A DNA stretch of 64,000 nucleotides from assembly GCA_016584305.1 (NCBI GenBank), contig JACEEZ010000471.1, positions 31,001 through 95,000 on the forward strand, given 5' to 3'. Below the pieces are notes generated by a model. It was not told where the DNA came from, did no database searches, and was given only the letters and a program-made list of their open reading frames with translations. Source of the DNA: Chionoecetes opilio. Taxonomy: Eukaryota; Arthropoda; Malacostraca; Decapoda; Majidae. Every line of letters starts with the position of its first letter. The stretch's first letter is position 1. The translations under genes and the position numbers were made by a program. Of the stretch, positions 22,559 to 33,678 are shown in pieces.

Positions 22559-24673
22559 TTAACCCGAGTTTGAAATATACTTGGATGGAGCATTACGCAT
22601 GTCTATAGCTAGATTGTTCCATAGCATGGCGCCTCTGAACATCACACTCTGCTGGGCGTGGGAAGTCCTATACAGGGGAACTCTGAGGTCATTCCCTCTC
22701 CTTGTTATCGTCTGGTGGGCTGTGGGTGTGAAGCCAATGTTTATGGGACATGTATTGATTGAGTTGTAGACTAGAACATCTGACTGCAAAAATATTATGT
22801 CGTGCATTTTCAGGATTTTGTGTTCGTTGAAAAGGGGACCTGTGTGCTGTAAACGAGGAACATTTAACATTGTGCGTAGTAGTTTCTTTTGCTGCAAAAA
22901 TAGTGTGTCAATGTATGTGGAGTAAGCCCCTCCCCATATGGCAGAGCAATACAGTAAATTTGGGTAAACAATTGCAGAGTACATTTTCTTTAAACAAGTT
23001 ACATCAAGTTGCCCTCTGATTTTATAAAATATTCCTATCATTTTAGATATTTTTGTTTTTATTTCCTCGATTTGAGATTTCCATAATAATTTATTATCAA
23101 TAATAATGCCTAAATATTTTGCTTCATTTACCTGGGTTAATAAAACATTGTTAATTTTTATCTGCACAGAGGTTTCTTTAATCATTAATGGGTGGGATAC
23201 CATAAAGTGAGTCTTGTCAGTATTTAAAGTTAACTTATTACCTTGTATCCATTTGTATAAGAGATTTAATTCAGTGTTTATTGTGACTGATAGATTAACA
23301 AGGTTTGTGTCGTTAAGAAATATACAGGTGTCATCTGCAAATAGCAAGAATTTCAACTTTCCACTGGAACATGTTATGTCATTGATAAATATCAGAAATA
23401 GTATAGGTCCTAAAATAGATCCCTGTGGCACTCCATAACATATGCTTCTCGTAGATGATGATTTATTATTAAATGTAGTATATTGTTTTCGATTTCCTAA
23501 ATAACTCTTAAACCATTGATGTGCTGGACCCCGGATTTCATACATATTTAGTTTTTCAAGTAGAATATCATGTGGGATAGTGTCAAAGGCTTTAGAGAAA
23601 TCACAAAAGACAGTTAAATGAAATTGTTTTGAATCCATGGCGTCGTAGATGTGTTGACATAGGTTTTGTATTGCAAGTTCACAGGAATATTTTGGTCGAA
23701 ATCCAAACTGGTGCTTAGATAGTATTGTATTCTCAGAGAGGTAATTAAATAATCTAGTTGACATAATTTTTTCGAAAATTTTACTAAATGCTGGCAATAT
23801 TGATATGGGTCTATAATTTTGGGGAATATAAATGTCGCCTTTTTTTATAAATTGGAATAACCTTAGCAATTTGTAAATGACTTGGAAAAGATTTATTTAT
23901 GATATGAACAAGAAATGGAGATATCTCATCTATATATAGTTTTATTATTGTTATGTCAATATCATCATGGCCTGGGGATGTTAGTTGCAGGCTCTTTACT
24001 GTGGCTTTAATTTCTTCAATTGATGTTGGTGGCAAGTAAAAGGAATAAGGGACTGGATCAGGCATAAAGTCTGTATAAGTACTTGATGTATCGTGAACAG
24101 ATTTCGATAAATCTCTTGCAACATTACAAAAATAGTCGTTCAGTGCTTCAGTTATGTTTTCAGTTCTTGTAATGCTATTTCCCTGATATGTAATGGTATT
24201 TGGGTATTTTGTTGTTGTGTGTTTTCCAAGATATCATTTATTAGATTCCAGGATTTTCTGGGATTATTTCTTTGGATTATTACCTTAATGTTCCTTAATC
24301 TAGTTTTGCAAGTAATTTTTCTTGTGCTTGCCCTGATAATGGAGGTAAGCATATTTCTGTATTTTTTTTTTTAAAGCAGTTTCTTATGTCAGTGGCCATT
24401 TAAAGTATAATTTTGAAGACGATTTCTTTCCCTAATTGAGGGCTCCCCTTATAGCTTGTAATACTATATAGTTTACCGATTATACTTAGCGTGAAAATAC
24501 ATAACATTGTTTTATTGGAAAGTGTTTGTTATATAACTTTCAATTTGTTGTATGTAAGCACTTTAACGTTCCTTGATAGTCACTAATATTATAAAACCTC
24601 CCACTTGTAGTGCGATAAATCAGTTTTAAATTTAGAAATGGCTATGATCAGTGAATATTTCGTTTAGAATTTA
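22559..24673 (-). pseudogene. Non-LTR retrotransposon RT (C-terminal half of ORF2)
   Basis: The minus-strand frame 23869-22559 is open for 436 codons. RT blocks are NYRPISILPAFSKIFEKIM, FRPKYSCELAI, FCDFSKAFDTIPHDILLEKL, YGVPQGSILGPILFLIFIND and LLFADDTCIF (intact FADD near 23329-23340). Post-palm NEAKYLGIIID and YPNLLYCSAIWGG follow. A frameshift near 23850 separates this from the upstream block 24065-23811 (PSPH-like SPGHDDIDITIIK and HLQIAKVIPIYK). Upstream, 24152-24673 holds degraded linker with LYNKHFPIKQ-type and RKSWNLINDIL motifs. The blocks fit the CR1/Jockey/Daphne-like group. The N-terminal endonuclease of the same ORF2 continues at 31510 on the far side of the 6.8-kb insertion. 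Confidence 0.88.
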
Positions 24674-24683
24674 GTAATAATTC
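24674..24683. repeat. Target-site duplication (left) of the 6.8-kb element, 10 bp
   Basis: GTAATAATTC occurs here and again at 31510-31519. In minus-strand frame it encodes part of the RIIT segment of the interrupted retrotransposon on both sides, which is strong evidence for duplication on insertion. Confidence 0.8.
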
Positions 24684-25980
24684 GTGTTGGCACGCGAGAT
24701 CAGTTTGCCTACGGGACAGTTGCACCCTACGGACAATTTTCCCTACGGGCCAATATCCTAACGGACAGTTTGCCTACCGGACCATTTTGCCTACCGACAA
24801 TTGCTACGGACCAATTGCCTACCGGACAATTTGCCCTACGGGACACTTTCCCTACGGACACTTTGCATCAGGTTTCACAGGAAAATGTTTCTTTACCTGG
24901 GACACCAGGACAGTCTATAGTGATAACCATACCCTTAGATAACAGATAGTCGCCAGCTTGCAATAAGCTGCAATATGCAACACAATAATGTCGCCAGGCG
25001 CCCAATATTACGAATTATTAATAGCATCACTACTGAGGTGTATTGTGCCACCTGTAAGATGATACAACAGTAGTTCATATCGTTTGACAGGACAACGAAT
25101 TACCGCGGACAATTCATACAGGACATCATACCATGCTAATTCAACCCCGGAAAATTCGTTCAAAATAACGTCTCGTATATACTTTTTTTGGGCATATTTC
25201 TTTTTTTTTTTTTTTTTTGGCATAATTTTTTCAAAAACTTGTATATGATAGATAAGCTTGTCCAATGTTAATTGGGGGGGGTTGGGGTTTGAGGGAAACA
25301 CCAGACCCACAGAACAGACTGTTGAACAGACTGTTGAAAATTTTAAAAAAAATCGGTTTAAAAAATTAAAAGATTTAAGACATAATTAAAAAAACTAAGC
25401 TTCATGGGATTGCAAGATGGTTTGCATTTAGACGGCATTAGTGTTGACTTTATTTAATAGTGCTCAGTAGGGTATGTCAAAAAATATGAGAGCGGTAAAT
25501 CCTACAATTTGTATCTATTGTACATTTTGTTACCTTCTATCTCAGCTAATATGGACCGGAGAGTGTTCAATTTTTACTGGTGATATCATTGACGTATATC
25601 CACTCCCTTATATGTGCGCAGAAAAAGAGTCTGAGTGGACCTGGTTTGAAAAATAAAAAAAAAAATAAAAAAAATTCTCGCATTCTCAGTGGTCTATCTA
25701 CCCATTCAGCACAAAAGAAGGATAGAGACTGGAATTATTACGCTATGCTTTTAGAAAGTAATTATAATCTCAGTCAAATATTAACCCATATGAAAGAATG
25801 CAATTGAAAATGTGCTCTTTATCTTTATAATTGTTCAAAATGAGCTTTTCTTTTTAAAAAAACTTTTTTTGAAGATTTTCAAAGTCTTTCCGTTTTCAAA
25901 ACTTCAAAAGGGAGGCTCATTCAGGCATGCCAATTCACTCTATTAGTGTGTAGATAGAATCTAATGCTGTGCTAATTTTG
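24684..25980 (+). repeat. Left inverted arm of the 6.8-kb element
   Basis: The arm is complementary to 30315-31509 with many small indels. Outer repeats (24705-24870) are more diverged than those on the right. A segment at 24946-25080 is related to the ends of the TACCGTAGATAAC elements. A short frame at 25474-25656 has a counterpart in the right arm. Confidence 0.8.
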
Positions 25981-26598
25981 AGGCGAAAAAATGCTCTATT
26001 TTCTTGAAATACTTTAAAATATTTTTTTTCTACCACTGCACTTATTATCCATATTTAAGTCAATAAACTCAAAGACCTAATTAATTAAGATTACGGCAAT
26101 GACAATGAATTGTTCTATATCGCCAATATATCACTGTCTAGAAGTGTAATAGGTTTCATATATATATAGTTAAAATTATTTAAAATTACAATGCCTATAA
26201 CTATGTTAACTTTTAACATGGAAGATACTCTATGCAAAGGTACCTTTTGTACGGCACTATTTTTCAATTCTAAGATTATTGAGGAAACATTATATATTTT
26301 TTATAGATTCAGTAGATAAACTATATCTTGGCTGTCGAAATTGAAATAGTGCACGATATGATGTCAGTTTAATAATAAGAATTTTGGAATGGGGCAAAAA
26401 TAAAAAACAAAATAATATATGGTTTTTGTCTACAAAATTTAATCACTCATATCTTTCTTGTTTTATTATAAAAACAGATACTATTGGGTGGCTGGGCTTT
26501 TACTGGTCCCCATTATATAGATTTAAAAAGAAAAATGAAAGCAACGATTTGATGAAAATTTGTGGGGCAAAAACGGATTACGAAAAGGCCATTTTCAT

Positions 26599-26716
26599 TT
26601 TTAAGCTTTTTGTAACACAACCATAATAAAATCATTTAACAATAATCTATCGATTGTATACGTACAATTATATGCATTCTACAAAAAGAAAATATTTCAA
26701 TTTGTATTCAGGGGAA
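26599..26716 (+). repeat. Internal direct repeat, copy 1
   Basis: About 118 bases starting TTTTTAAGCTTTTTGTAACA and containing ACAATAATCTA and TATGCATTCTACA. Copy 2 is at 27301-27418. Confidence 0.75.
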
Positions 26717-27300
26717 AATATTCACGAAAAAAAGCCTGACTTATTGTCGCAGGCAACCATTGATTAGAGTATTTTTGGGGTTAAATTAATGGACGCAATT
26801 AGTACGATATTTAAGGTCACTAAAAGACTCCAAGACGAATAAAAATAAAAGCAATGAAAATCTTTATCTCCAATCACATTATAGCTTGTCTAATATGCAG
26901 TTTACATTTGCATGTAAATATACATACCATGTTAAGATTATAATGCTCTTAAATATGGATTTTTTACGGAACAAATCATGCAAAGGCACATTTGAAGCAT
27001 ATTATTCCAAAACTAAGCTTCATGAGAAAAAACGGTATATAATTTTTCTAGATGATAGAGAAACTATCTCTATGACAATGTGCGCAAAGATGTTTCAATC
27101 TAAAAAAGAAGAATAATTTTGTAGGGGACACAATAATTTTTTTTCGTTCTCGTCATATTTAACATTCATATCTATTTTGTTTATTATCATTAAAGTTTAG
27201 TTGGGGGCTGGCGCTTAGAACAAAAACGTTAGGTAATATTCTAAAAAGGAAATATGAAAAAATCAAACGATTTTTGAAAACAAAATCAAAATGTCATGTG

Positions 27301-27418
27301 TTTTAAGCTTTTTGTAACACAAACCATAAAATTAATTTAACAATAATCTACCCTATTTCCACACGTTAACATTATGCATTCTACAGAATTCATCATTCAA
27401 TTTTGTATTCAAGGAAAA
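27301..27418 (+). repeat. Internal direct repeat, copy 2
   Basis: A diverged copy of 26599-26716, 700 bases downstream in the same orientation. Confidence 0.75.
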
Positions 27419-28884
27419 TGGAATGTAGATTCAGCCTTGGTTATTTGCCGCAGCACAATTTTAAGACAAAAAATACTACTCTTTGAAAAGGGGGGGGGGG
27501 GGGGACTATCTCAAAACCCAAAATGGTAAGATTAGAAAGAATAGAAAATGTTACAATGTGTCATTGAGCCGGAATAGGTCATTCTTTTTTATGATAGAAG
27601 CCATTCATATTTTTGTCGGTTAATTAAATTTCGTTCGTATAGGTGGAAATGAAAGAAAAAAAAATAGGGCAAATTTTGCTTGATTTTGCAAAATTTTTGG
27701 ATGTAACTCCAAAATTTTTTATTTTTAACCGAGTTGCTATATCATAACAACGATCGCTAAAATAGGAGCTATCTCAGAACATACGCTGAAAATCAGCCAC
27801 TCAAAAAAAACTTAAGCACCAAACACACTTGTGAAAAGTTATGAAAAAGTTGGGGATTACATGTCAATATTCGAAGTCATAAAAGGGGGGGTAAAGACTG
27901 TACAAAGTCTCGAAGATCTTTTCTTGACAGGATGTCGTGGACTTCAATTACAATCCTTTGTTAATAGCATTTTCCACACAGGAGGACAAAAAAAGTTTAA
28001 ATATATTTAATAAATACCCCAAATTCAGCTCCTAAGTGGGGGAAAAAATATTAATTTTCAGAAATCATCATAGGTACAAAAGTTACCCTTATTTTATATT
28101 CTCTATCTGATAACAATCGTTGTTTGAGCGACCCCATTAGTGATTTTTTTTTAGATCTTTTTTAAAACTATTCGCTCCGGCACCAGCTAATTAATTTTAT
28201 TTTGACTTTTATAAATAAAAATATTTCAACAGATTTTTTTAATAATATATACTCAATATGACGTAATAGTATAATCTCCTCTAACATATGAAATATCAGA
28301 CTGATCTGGACATATAGGAAGGGGCACGAGAAGTTCATTCAAATTTCTTTTTTTATTTATTTTTTGACATTTATCACCTTAAATATTTCTCGGATATGAT
28401 AAAATTAGTGCATTTTTCACAAGGGTATAGAATGGTACTTCATTACCTCCCCATTGTGTGAATTTATACAGCTGGATTAAAAACGAAAAATCCCCCGCAA
28501 AACAGTTTCCTAAAGTTTTTTTTTTTTTTTTTCTTCATCCTCCCACAAAAAGTTTCGTTACTACTTCCCGGAAACAATATGCATAATTTTATAGTTAATT
28601 TGACGGTTTTTTTTTTTTTGTTTTTTACTTTTTTTTTATTCTTTGCGATAAAAAAAAAAAAATTCTAAAAAATCTATATATAAAAGAATTAAACCCAAAA
28701 ATCTATAAAAAATTATTCTATATAGTTTCGAGCACGAACTAAAAAAAAACGAAGCTTTATGTGGGGTAGATGTGATAATGAAAAAGAATAAAAAATTGTA
28801 GAAAATATTAGCGATTTTTTTACCAATTTTTATCCCAAAGAAATTTTATTTACGGATTGGGTATTAAACATTACCCATCATTAT

Positions 28885-29830
28885 ACTACAAATCAAACAG
28901 ATACGACAATATGAAGGGTGGCTGGATCCAAGTTTTTTGAAAATTATACGATTACAAACAAAATCATACGCATTAAAATTTTATAGACTTTAGAAAAAAA
29001 AAAAAAAGGATTGTGCCTTTTAGTTTAAAAAAATCAGTGCAATTAGTAGTTGACCAGAGACAGGCCAAAAAGTATTATAAATCTGGCATTATATTTTACA
29101 TGAATACCCCAAAAGGGCTTTCCAAATTACAAAAAAAAACATTACGATATCAAAATTATAGATCATAAAAAAAATCTATAAATCGTCTTCTATAAGTTTT
29201 TTTATTGAGAGGCAAAACAGGTTTAACAGATACCAACCAAAAATATGATTCCTAATATGCATTAATTTCCATTATATGCCCCCAAAGGCATCATTTTACC
29301 TTAGAGATAACCAAAAAAAGAAAAGAATAAATGAAAATTTTGATCATAAGAAACTCTATCAAATAGTATTCTTAGTTTAAAATCTTGCCAAACAGTTTAG
29401 AAAGACACACCCAAAAAGTATTATTCATTAGGCATAATATTTTTAACATTATACCCAAAAAAAAAAAGTTGGAATTTTTCCTTATAGAATACAGGAGAAA
29501 AAAACACATATTAAAAAATTTTATAGTCATAAAAACGCTTAGAAGAATTAGAAATAGCTCTCTATAAGTTTTTATAATTAGTCAAAAAGTTTTACAAGTA
29601 TTGAAATTCAAAACAATTATACTAAAGCGTAACGTCTTCAAATTTAAAGCCCCAAAAGTGGATTTTCTTTATGATCAATAACAAATTGATAAAAAGTGTA
29701 GATCATAATTAAAAAAAAGATCTATAATTCGATTTCAATACGTTTTACAATCAGCAAAAAGGTTACCAGATACAAACCCAAAAATATAATATTCATAACG
29801 TGAAATATTTAAAATTTTATACAAAAAAAG
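28885..29830 (+). repeat. Diverged tandem array, unit about 170 bp
   Basis: Motifs such as CCAAAAAGTATTAT or CCAAAAATATGATT recur near 29066, 29243, 29412, about 29605 and 29779. Each is followed by an ATTATA..CCCCAAAA block and a TAGATCATAA...TCTATAA block. Spacing is about 170-195 bases. Units differ considerably, so the array is old. Confidence 0.6.
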
Positions 29831-30314
29831 CGGCAGTTCTCTCCTCTCATATTTCTCTAAATTGTTCTCTTTCTTCTAAGTCCATTGATATACCTTAAGC
29901 CGCAAATAATATGCAACCGAATTGAAAAATCTTAAAACAAAAAATGGCCAATTTTTGCACACATGTTTAAATATACGCCTCTGAAGAGTTAAAATTTTTT
30001 CTTGATTTTCGAATGTGTTTGTCAAGGAAAACAAAAATTAAGAAATATAAGCGTGATATTTGGCGGCACTGTTTGAATAAGAAGCTGACCGAGATTTGCC
30101 TAGGATCAAAATGGATTTTAAATACAGCTTTGCCATTTTTTCTGCTGCTGCCTATACTACTATTGAGTAGCTGTTAAGAGTTTCAAGGGTTTATAATAAA
30201 AACTCTTAGAATTACAATATTCCCAATATGGGCATATAGACGGATTTTTTTCTTCAAAGTTTATGCATTCATATTATATATATATATATATATTATAATT
30301 TTTTTACACTCAAA

Positions 30315-31509
30315 TAGCAAGCAGCATTGGATTCTACACAATATAGAGTGAATTGCATGCCTCAATGAACCTCCCTTTTGAAACGGAAAGACTTTGAAAA
30401 TCTTCAAAAAAAGTTATTTTAAGCTCATATTTGAACAATTATAAGGAGCACATTTTTCATTGCATTCTTCAAATGGTTATTATTTGAGGTAGATATTATT
30501 ACTTTCTAAAAGTATAGCGTAATTCAAGTCTCTATCCTTCTTGGTGCGTGAATGGGTAGGCCATGAGAATGCGATTTTTTTTTTTTTTTTTTAATTTTTC
30601 AAACCATGGCCCACTCAGAGCTCTTTCTGTGCACATATATAGTGGATAACGTCAATGCTATCACCAGTAAAAATTGAACACTCTCCGTCCATAATTAACT
30701 GAAATAGAGGGTAACAAAGTGTAAAATAGATACAAATTGTAAGAGTTACCGCTCTCATACTTTCTGACATACCCATACCGGGCACTAATTGAATAAAGTC
30801 CACACTAATGCCGTCTAAATGCAACCATTTGCAATCCCCAATGAAGCTTAGTTTTTTAATAATAGTCATTCAAAAATTTTATTAAACCGATTTTTTTCAA
30901 TTTTCAGCAGTCTGCCCTCAAACCCCCAATTAACATGTGGACAAGCTTATTCTATCATATACAAGTTTTGAAAAAATTATAGCCAAAAAAAAATAAAAAT
31001 AAATCATGCCCCAAAAAAGGATATACGAGAAGTTATTTTGAGACGAATTTTCCGGGGTATGAATTAGCATGGTATGAATTGACCGGTATGAATTGTCCGC
31101 GGTATGAGTTGTCCTGTCACCGATATGAACTACTGTGTATCATCTTCAGTGGCACATACACATCAGTAGTGATGCTATAATTCGTAATATTTGGCGCCTG
31201 GCGACATTATTGCAGCTGGCGACTATACTGTTATCTAAGGTAGGCTTATCACTATAACTGTCCTGAGTGTCCAGGGTAAAGAAAAATTTTCATGTGGAAA
31301 CACTGAGGCAAAGTGTCCGTAGGCAAAGTGTCCGTAGGCAAATTGTCCGGTAGGCAAATTGTCCGGTAGGCAAACTGTCCGGTAGGCAAACTGTCCGGTA
31401 GGCAAATTGTCCGTAGGCAAATTGTCCGTAGGCAAACTGTCCGTAGGCAAACTGTCCGTAGGCAAACTGTCCGTAGGCAAACTGTCCGTAGGCAAACTGT
31501 CCGGGTACC
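30315..31509 (-). repeat. Right inverted arm of the 6.8-kb element
   Basis: An inverted copy of the left arm. It includes a short minus-strand frame (30869-30615) related to the frame at 25474-25656, a TAGATAACAG/AGTCGCCAGC module at about 31140-31240, and the outer 15-bp array at 31306-31503. Confidence 0.8.
31306..31503. repeat. 15-16-bp minisatellite, 13 units, terminal to the 6.8-kb element
   Basis: Thirteen units of AGGCAAACTGTCCGT with C/T/G variants at one position and an optional extra G. The left arm carries the same motif inverted and more diverged. Subterminal tandem motifs of this kind are often transposase binding sites. Confidence 0.88.
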
Positions 31510-31519
31510 GTAATAATTC
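31510..31519. repeat. Target-site duplication (right) of the 6.8-kb element, 10 bp
   Basis: GTAATAATTC, identical to 24674-24683. Confidence 0.8.
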
Positions 31520-32135
31520 TGTAGGTGTCGCTTTTGATCGGGCTTGGGTTAGTGAATAAACTGAAAATCGGGAAATGGTCGCTTATAGAGGTATACAATA
31601 TGCCACTAGATTGATAATTATCTAAATTATTAGTCCATATATGGTCAATTAAGGAGGCTGAGGATCTAGTAACTTGTTGGCTTACTGATAGTTGGAAAAA
31701 ATAAATATGAATAAAAAAAATTCACCAGGTCGTGCATGTTATTATCACCTCGTTTCAATAAATTGATATTCATATCTCCTATTAAATAGCATGGTAAGCC
31801 CTCATTAGATATACTTTGTAAAATGTAATCAAGGGAAAGTATAAACTCTGCTGGATTAGTATTAGGAGGACGATATATCATCCCTAAGATAAAGTTGTGT
31901 GAGCCTTCAACTTTTAAGAAAAATTATTCAATGTGTGGTAACTGTAGTGAAATGTCTTTTAGTTCTCTTCCTTGAAGACTACTATGCAGGTAAACAGCAA
32001 TTCCACCTTCAGTTGTATTTCTGTTCTTAAAGTAAGAATTGTATTGGCTGAGATTATAAAGTTTGCAAATATGTTCATTTAACCGTGTTTCACATAAACC
32101 AATAATATCATACTTTACATTTGATATATCTATAC

Positions 32136-32142
32136 ACTGATC
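32136..32142. repeat. Target-site duplication (left) of the 1.2-kb foldback element, 7 bp
   Basis: ACTGATC here is repeated exactly at 33324-33330. Confidence 0.75.
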
Positions 32143-33323
32143 CAAAGACTACTCTATACTGGACTTGCTACTCATTTGGGGCTATTTCCAGTGGAGGCCA
32201 GTTTTGCGATTCCTGCCATTTTCGAACATCACTCCCTTTTCCCTTCTTATGGTTTATCAGTATATATGATATACCGTTATCTTCGTAAATGTTTTGTTGT
32301 TTATATTATCAAATAAAAAACAGTAAAATGCAATAAAGAAATGCCATTATGAGAGAGTTAAGAAATATGCATTAACTAAATATTCACTTGAACTCATCGC
32401 CATTTAATATTTTGCGAGAAAACATTTTAGATGCTAGCAATAGAAAGAAGCGGATTTTCATTAGCTTTCCATTGCTATATTTCGTTTTCTGATAAATGAA
32501 TCATAACCATGCATAAATTAGCGTTAACTAAAAAAATAACATCATCTATCGGGATAATTACCCGATGGATGATGTTATTTATTTAGTTAACGCTAATTTA
32601 TGCATGGTTCTAATTCATTTGTCAGAAAATGAAATATAGCAATGGAAAGCTAATTAAATTCCGCTTCTATTGATATGTTGCATGTAAAAAGTCTTCACGC
32701 AAAATATCAAATTGCGATGTGTTTAAGTGAATATAAGTTCATGCATATTTCTTCAGAGTCTCATAATGGAATTTCTTTAGTGTATTTTACAGTTTTGTAT
32801 TTGATAATATTATAGAACAAACATTCACGAAGATAACAGTGTATCATTTATACTGATATGCCATAGTCTACTGTATTCATGGAACACTTTTTTTACTTGC
32901 CGATACGATTGATGATGTTATTTTGTTAGTTAACGCTAATTTAGGCATGGTGGTAATTCATTGATCAGAAAACGAAATATATCAATGGAAAGCTAATGAA
33001 AATCCGCTTCTTTCTATCGCTAGCATCTAAAATGTTTTCTCGCAAAATATTAAATGGCGAAGACTAAGTATATATTGAGGTCATGCATATTTCTTCACTC
33101 TCTCATAATGGCATTTCTTTAGTGTATTTTACAGTTTCTTATTTGATAATATTATAGAACAAACAGTTACGAAGATAACAGTATATCATATATACTGATA
33201 AATCTTAGGAAGGGAAATAGGGGTGATGCTCTAAAATGGCAGGAATCGCAAAACTGGCCTCCACTGGTCATGGGCGGGTTGGCGCGGGGCACGAGTAGCA
33301 AGTCCAGTATAGAGTAGTCTTTG
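32143..33323. mobile_element. 1.2-kb foldback DNA element with three related arms
   Basis: The perfect terminal inverted repeat begins CAAAGACTACTCTATACTGG and runs for 31 bases at each end. It continues as a long imperfect repeat including CCAGTGGAGGCCAGTTTTGC and GATTCCTGCCATTTT. Inside are three copies of a segment with GAAATGCCATTATGAGAGAG and GTTAACGCTAATTTA motifs: one at 32300-32545, an inverted one at 32560-32870, and a third at 32920-33200 in the second's orientation. The centre of the first pair, near 32550, is an almost perfect palindrome around CGGGATAATTACCCG. No coding capacity was seen. It interrupts the retrotransposon endonuclease and is flanked by a 7-bp duplication. Superfamily unknown. 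Confidence 0.85.
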
Positions 33324-33330
33324 ACTGATC
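33324..33330. repeat. Target-site duplication (right) of the 1.2-kb foldback element, 7 bp
   Basis: ACTGATC, identical to 32136-32142. Confidence 0.75.
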
Positions 33331-33633
33331 ACATAACTCGTCCCAAAGACGTGGGATGCTATTAATATTGAAGGACAGCATAGACAATTTGGAAGATGAA
33401 TATTCTATTGAGTTAAGGTTATCACAAAAATAATAATTACAATTTATATCTTGCGTTGCTAAGTAAACATTGTCCGCTACTGGTGTTCTACCATTACCAC
33501 TAACATTAAGAAAGGGATAAAATGTCATGTTATTGATAACTTCTAAGGGAAAGTTATGATAATTATCAAATATACAAGCAAAATCTGAATCATTTAAATA
33601 AAAAAATGGAAACAAATTGCAGACAGCAGTCAT
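33331..33633 (-). pseudogene. ORF2 N-terminus (start of endonuclease)
   Basis: The Met at 33633 begins a frame with a roughly 80-residue leader, then LSMLSFNINSIPRLWDELCD. This is the first endonuclease block (N in SFNINSI). The 1.2-kb element interrupts it, and the frame resumes at 32142. ORF2 starts 46 bases after the end of ORF1, a normal bicistronic arrangement. Confidence 0.82.
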
Positions 33634-33678
33634 GTTAAATTATAAGTTTAGGTCAGAAATGATTACCTGATATAATAT

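Larger units (their letters stand above)
25981..30314. other. AT-rich core of the 6.8-kb element, no transposase seen
   Basis: A core of about 4.3 kb, very AT-rich with many A and T homopolymers. It has only short frames (26384-26626 and 26886-27116, plus strand), neither of which resembles a known domain. It contains a direct duplication and a diverged 170-bp tandem array, both listed separately. Confidence 0.6.
24684..31509. mobile_element. 6.8-kb composite inverted-repeat element with 1.2-1.3-kb arms (Mutator-like?)
   Basis: The left arm (24684 to about 25980) and right arm (about 30315-31509) are inverted copies of each other over more than 1.1 kb. Each arm reads from outside inward as follows: TTTGCCTACGGACAG-type tandem repeats; a segment with TTATAGTGATAA; an end-like motif TAGATAACAG..AGTCGCCAGC; AATTCATACCGG-type repeats; and a long AT-rich segment with GAACACTCTCC. 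A 10-bp duplication flanks it. Long inverted arms with 9-10-bp duplications are typical of Mutator-like elements. The centre has no recognisable transposase, so it would be non-autonomous. It sits between the endonuclease and RT of the minus-strand retrotransposon. Confidence 0.82.
31510..32142 (-). pseudogene. Non-LTR retrotransposon endonuclease (central and C-terminal part of ORF2 EN)
   Basis: Minus-strand frames 32145-31924 and 31881-31505 encode AP-endonuclease blocks in order: KYDIIGLCETRLNEHI (catalytic Glu), GGIAVYLHSSL, MIYRPPNTN, CYLIGDMNINLL (GD-N block), SSASLIDHIWTNN and TSISDHFPIFSLF (SDH block). Stops and frameshifts near 31885-31920 mark decay. It belongs to the same element as the RT at 22559-24673 and the ORF1 at 33679-34931. 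Confidence 0.88.

Noticed and set aside
31306..31503. CRISPR-like array of regular short repeats
   Set aside because: The repeat units are contiguous at 15-16 bp with no spacers, and the context is a eukaryotic transposon arm.
31666..32145. A host AP-endonuclease gene
   Set aside because: The motif order and the linked ORF1 and RT on the same strand show it is a retrotransposon endonuclease.
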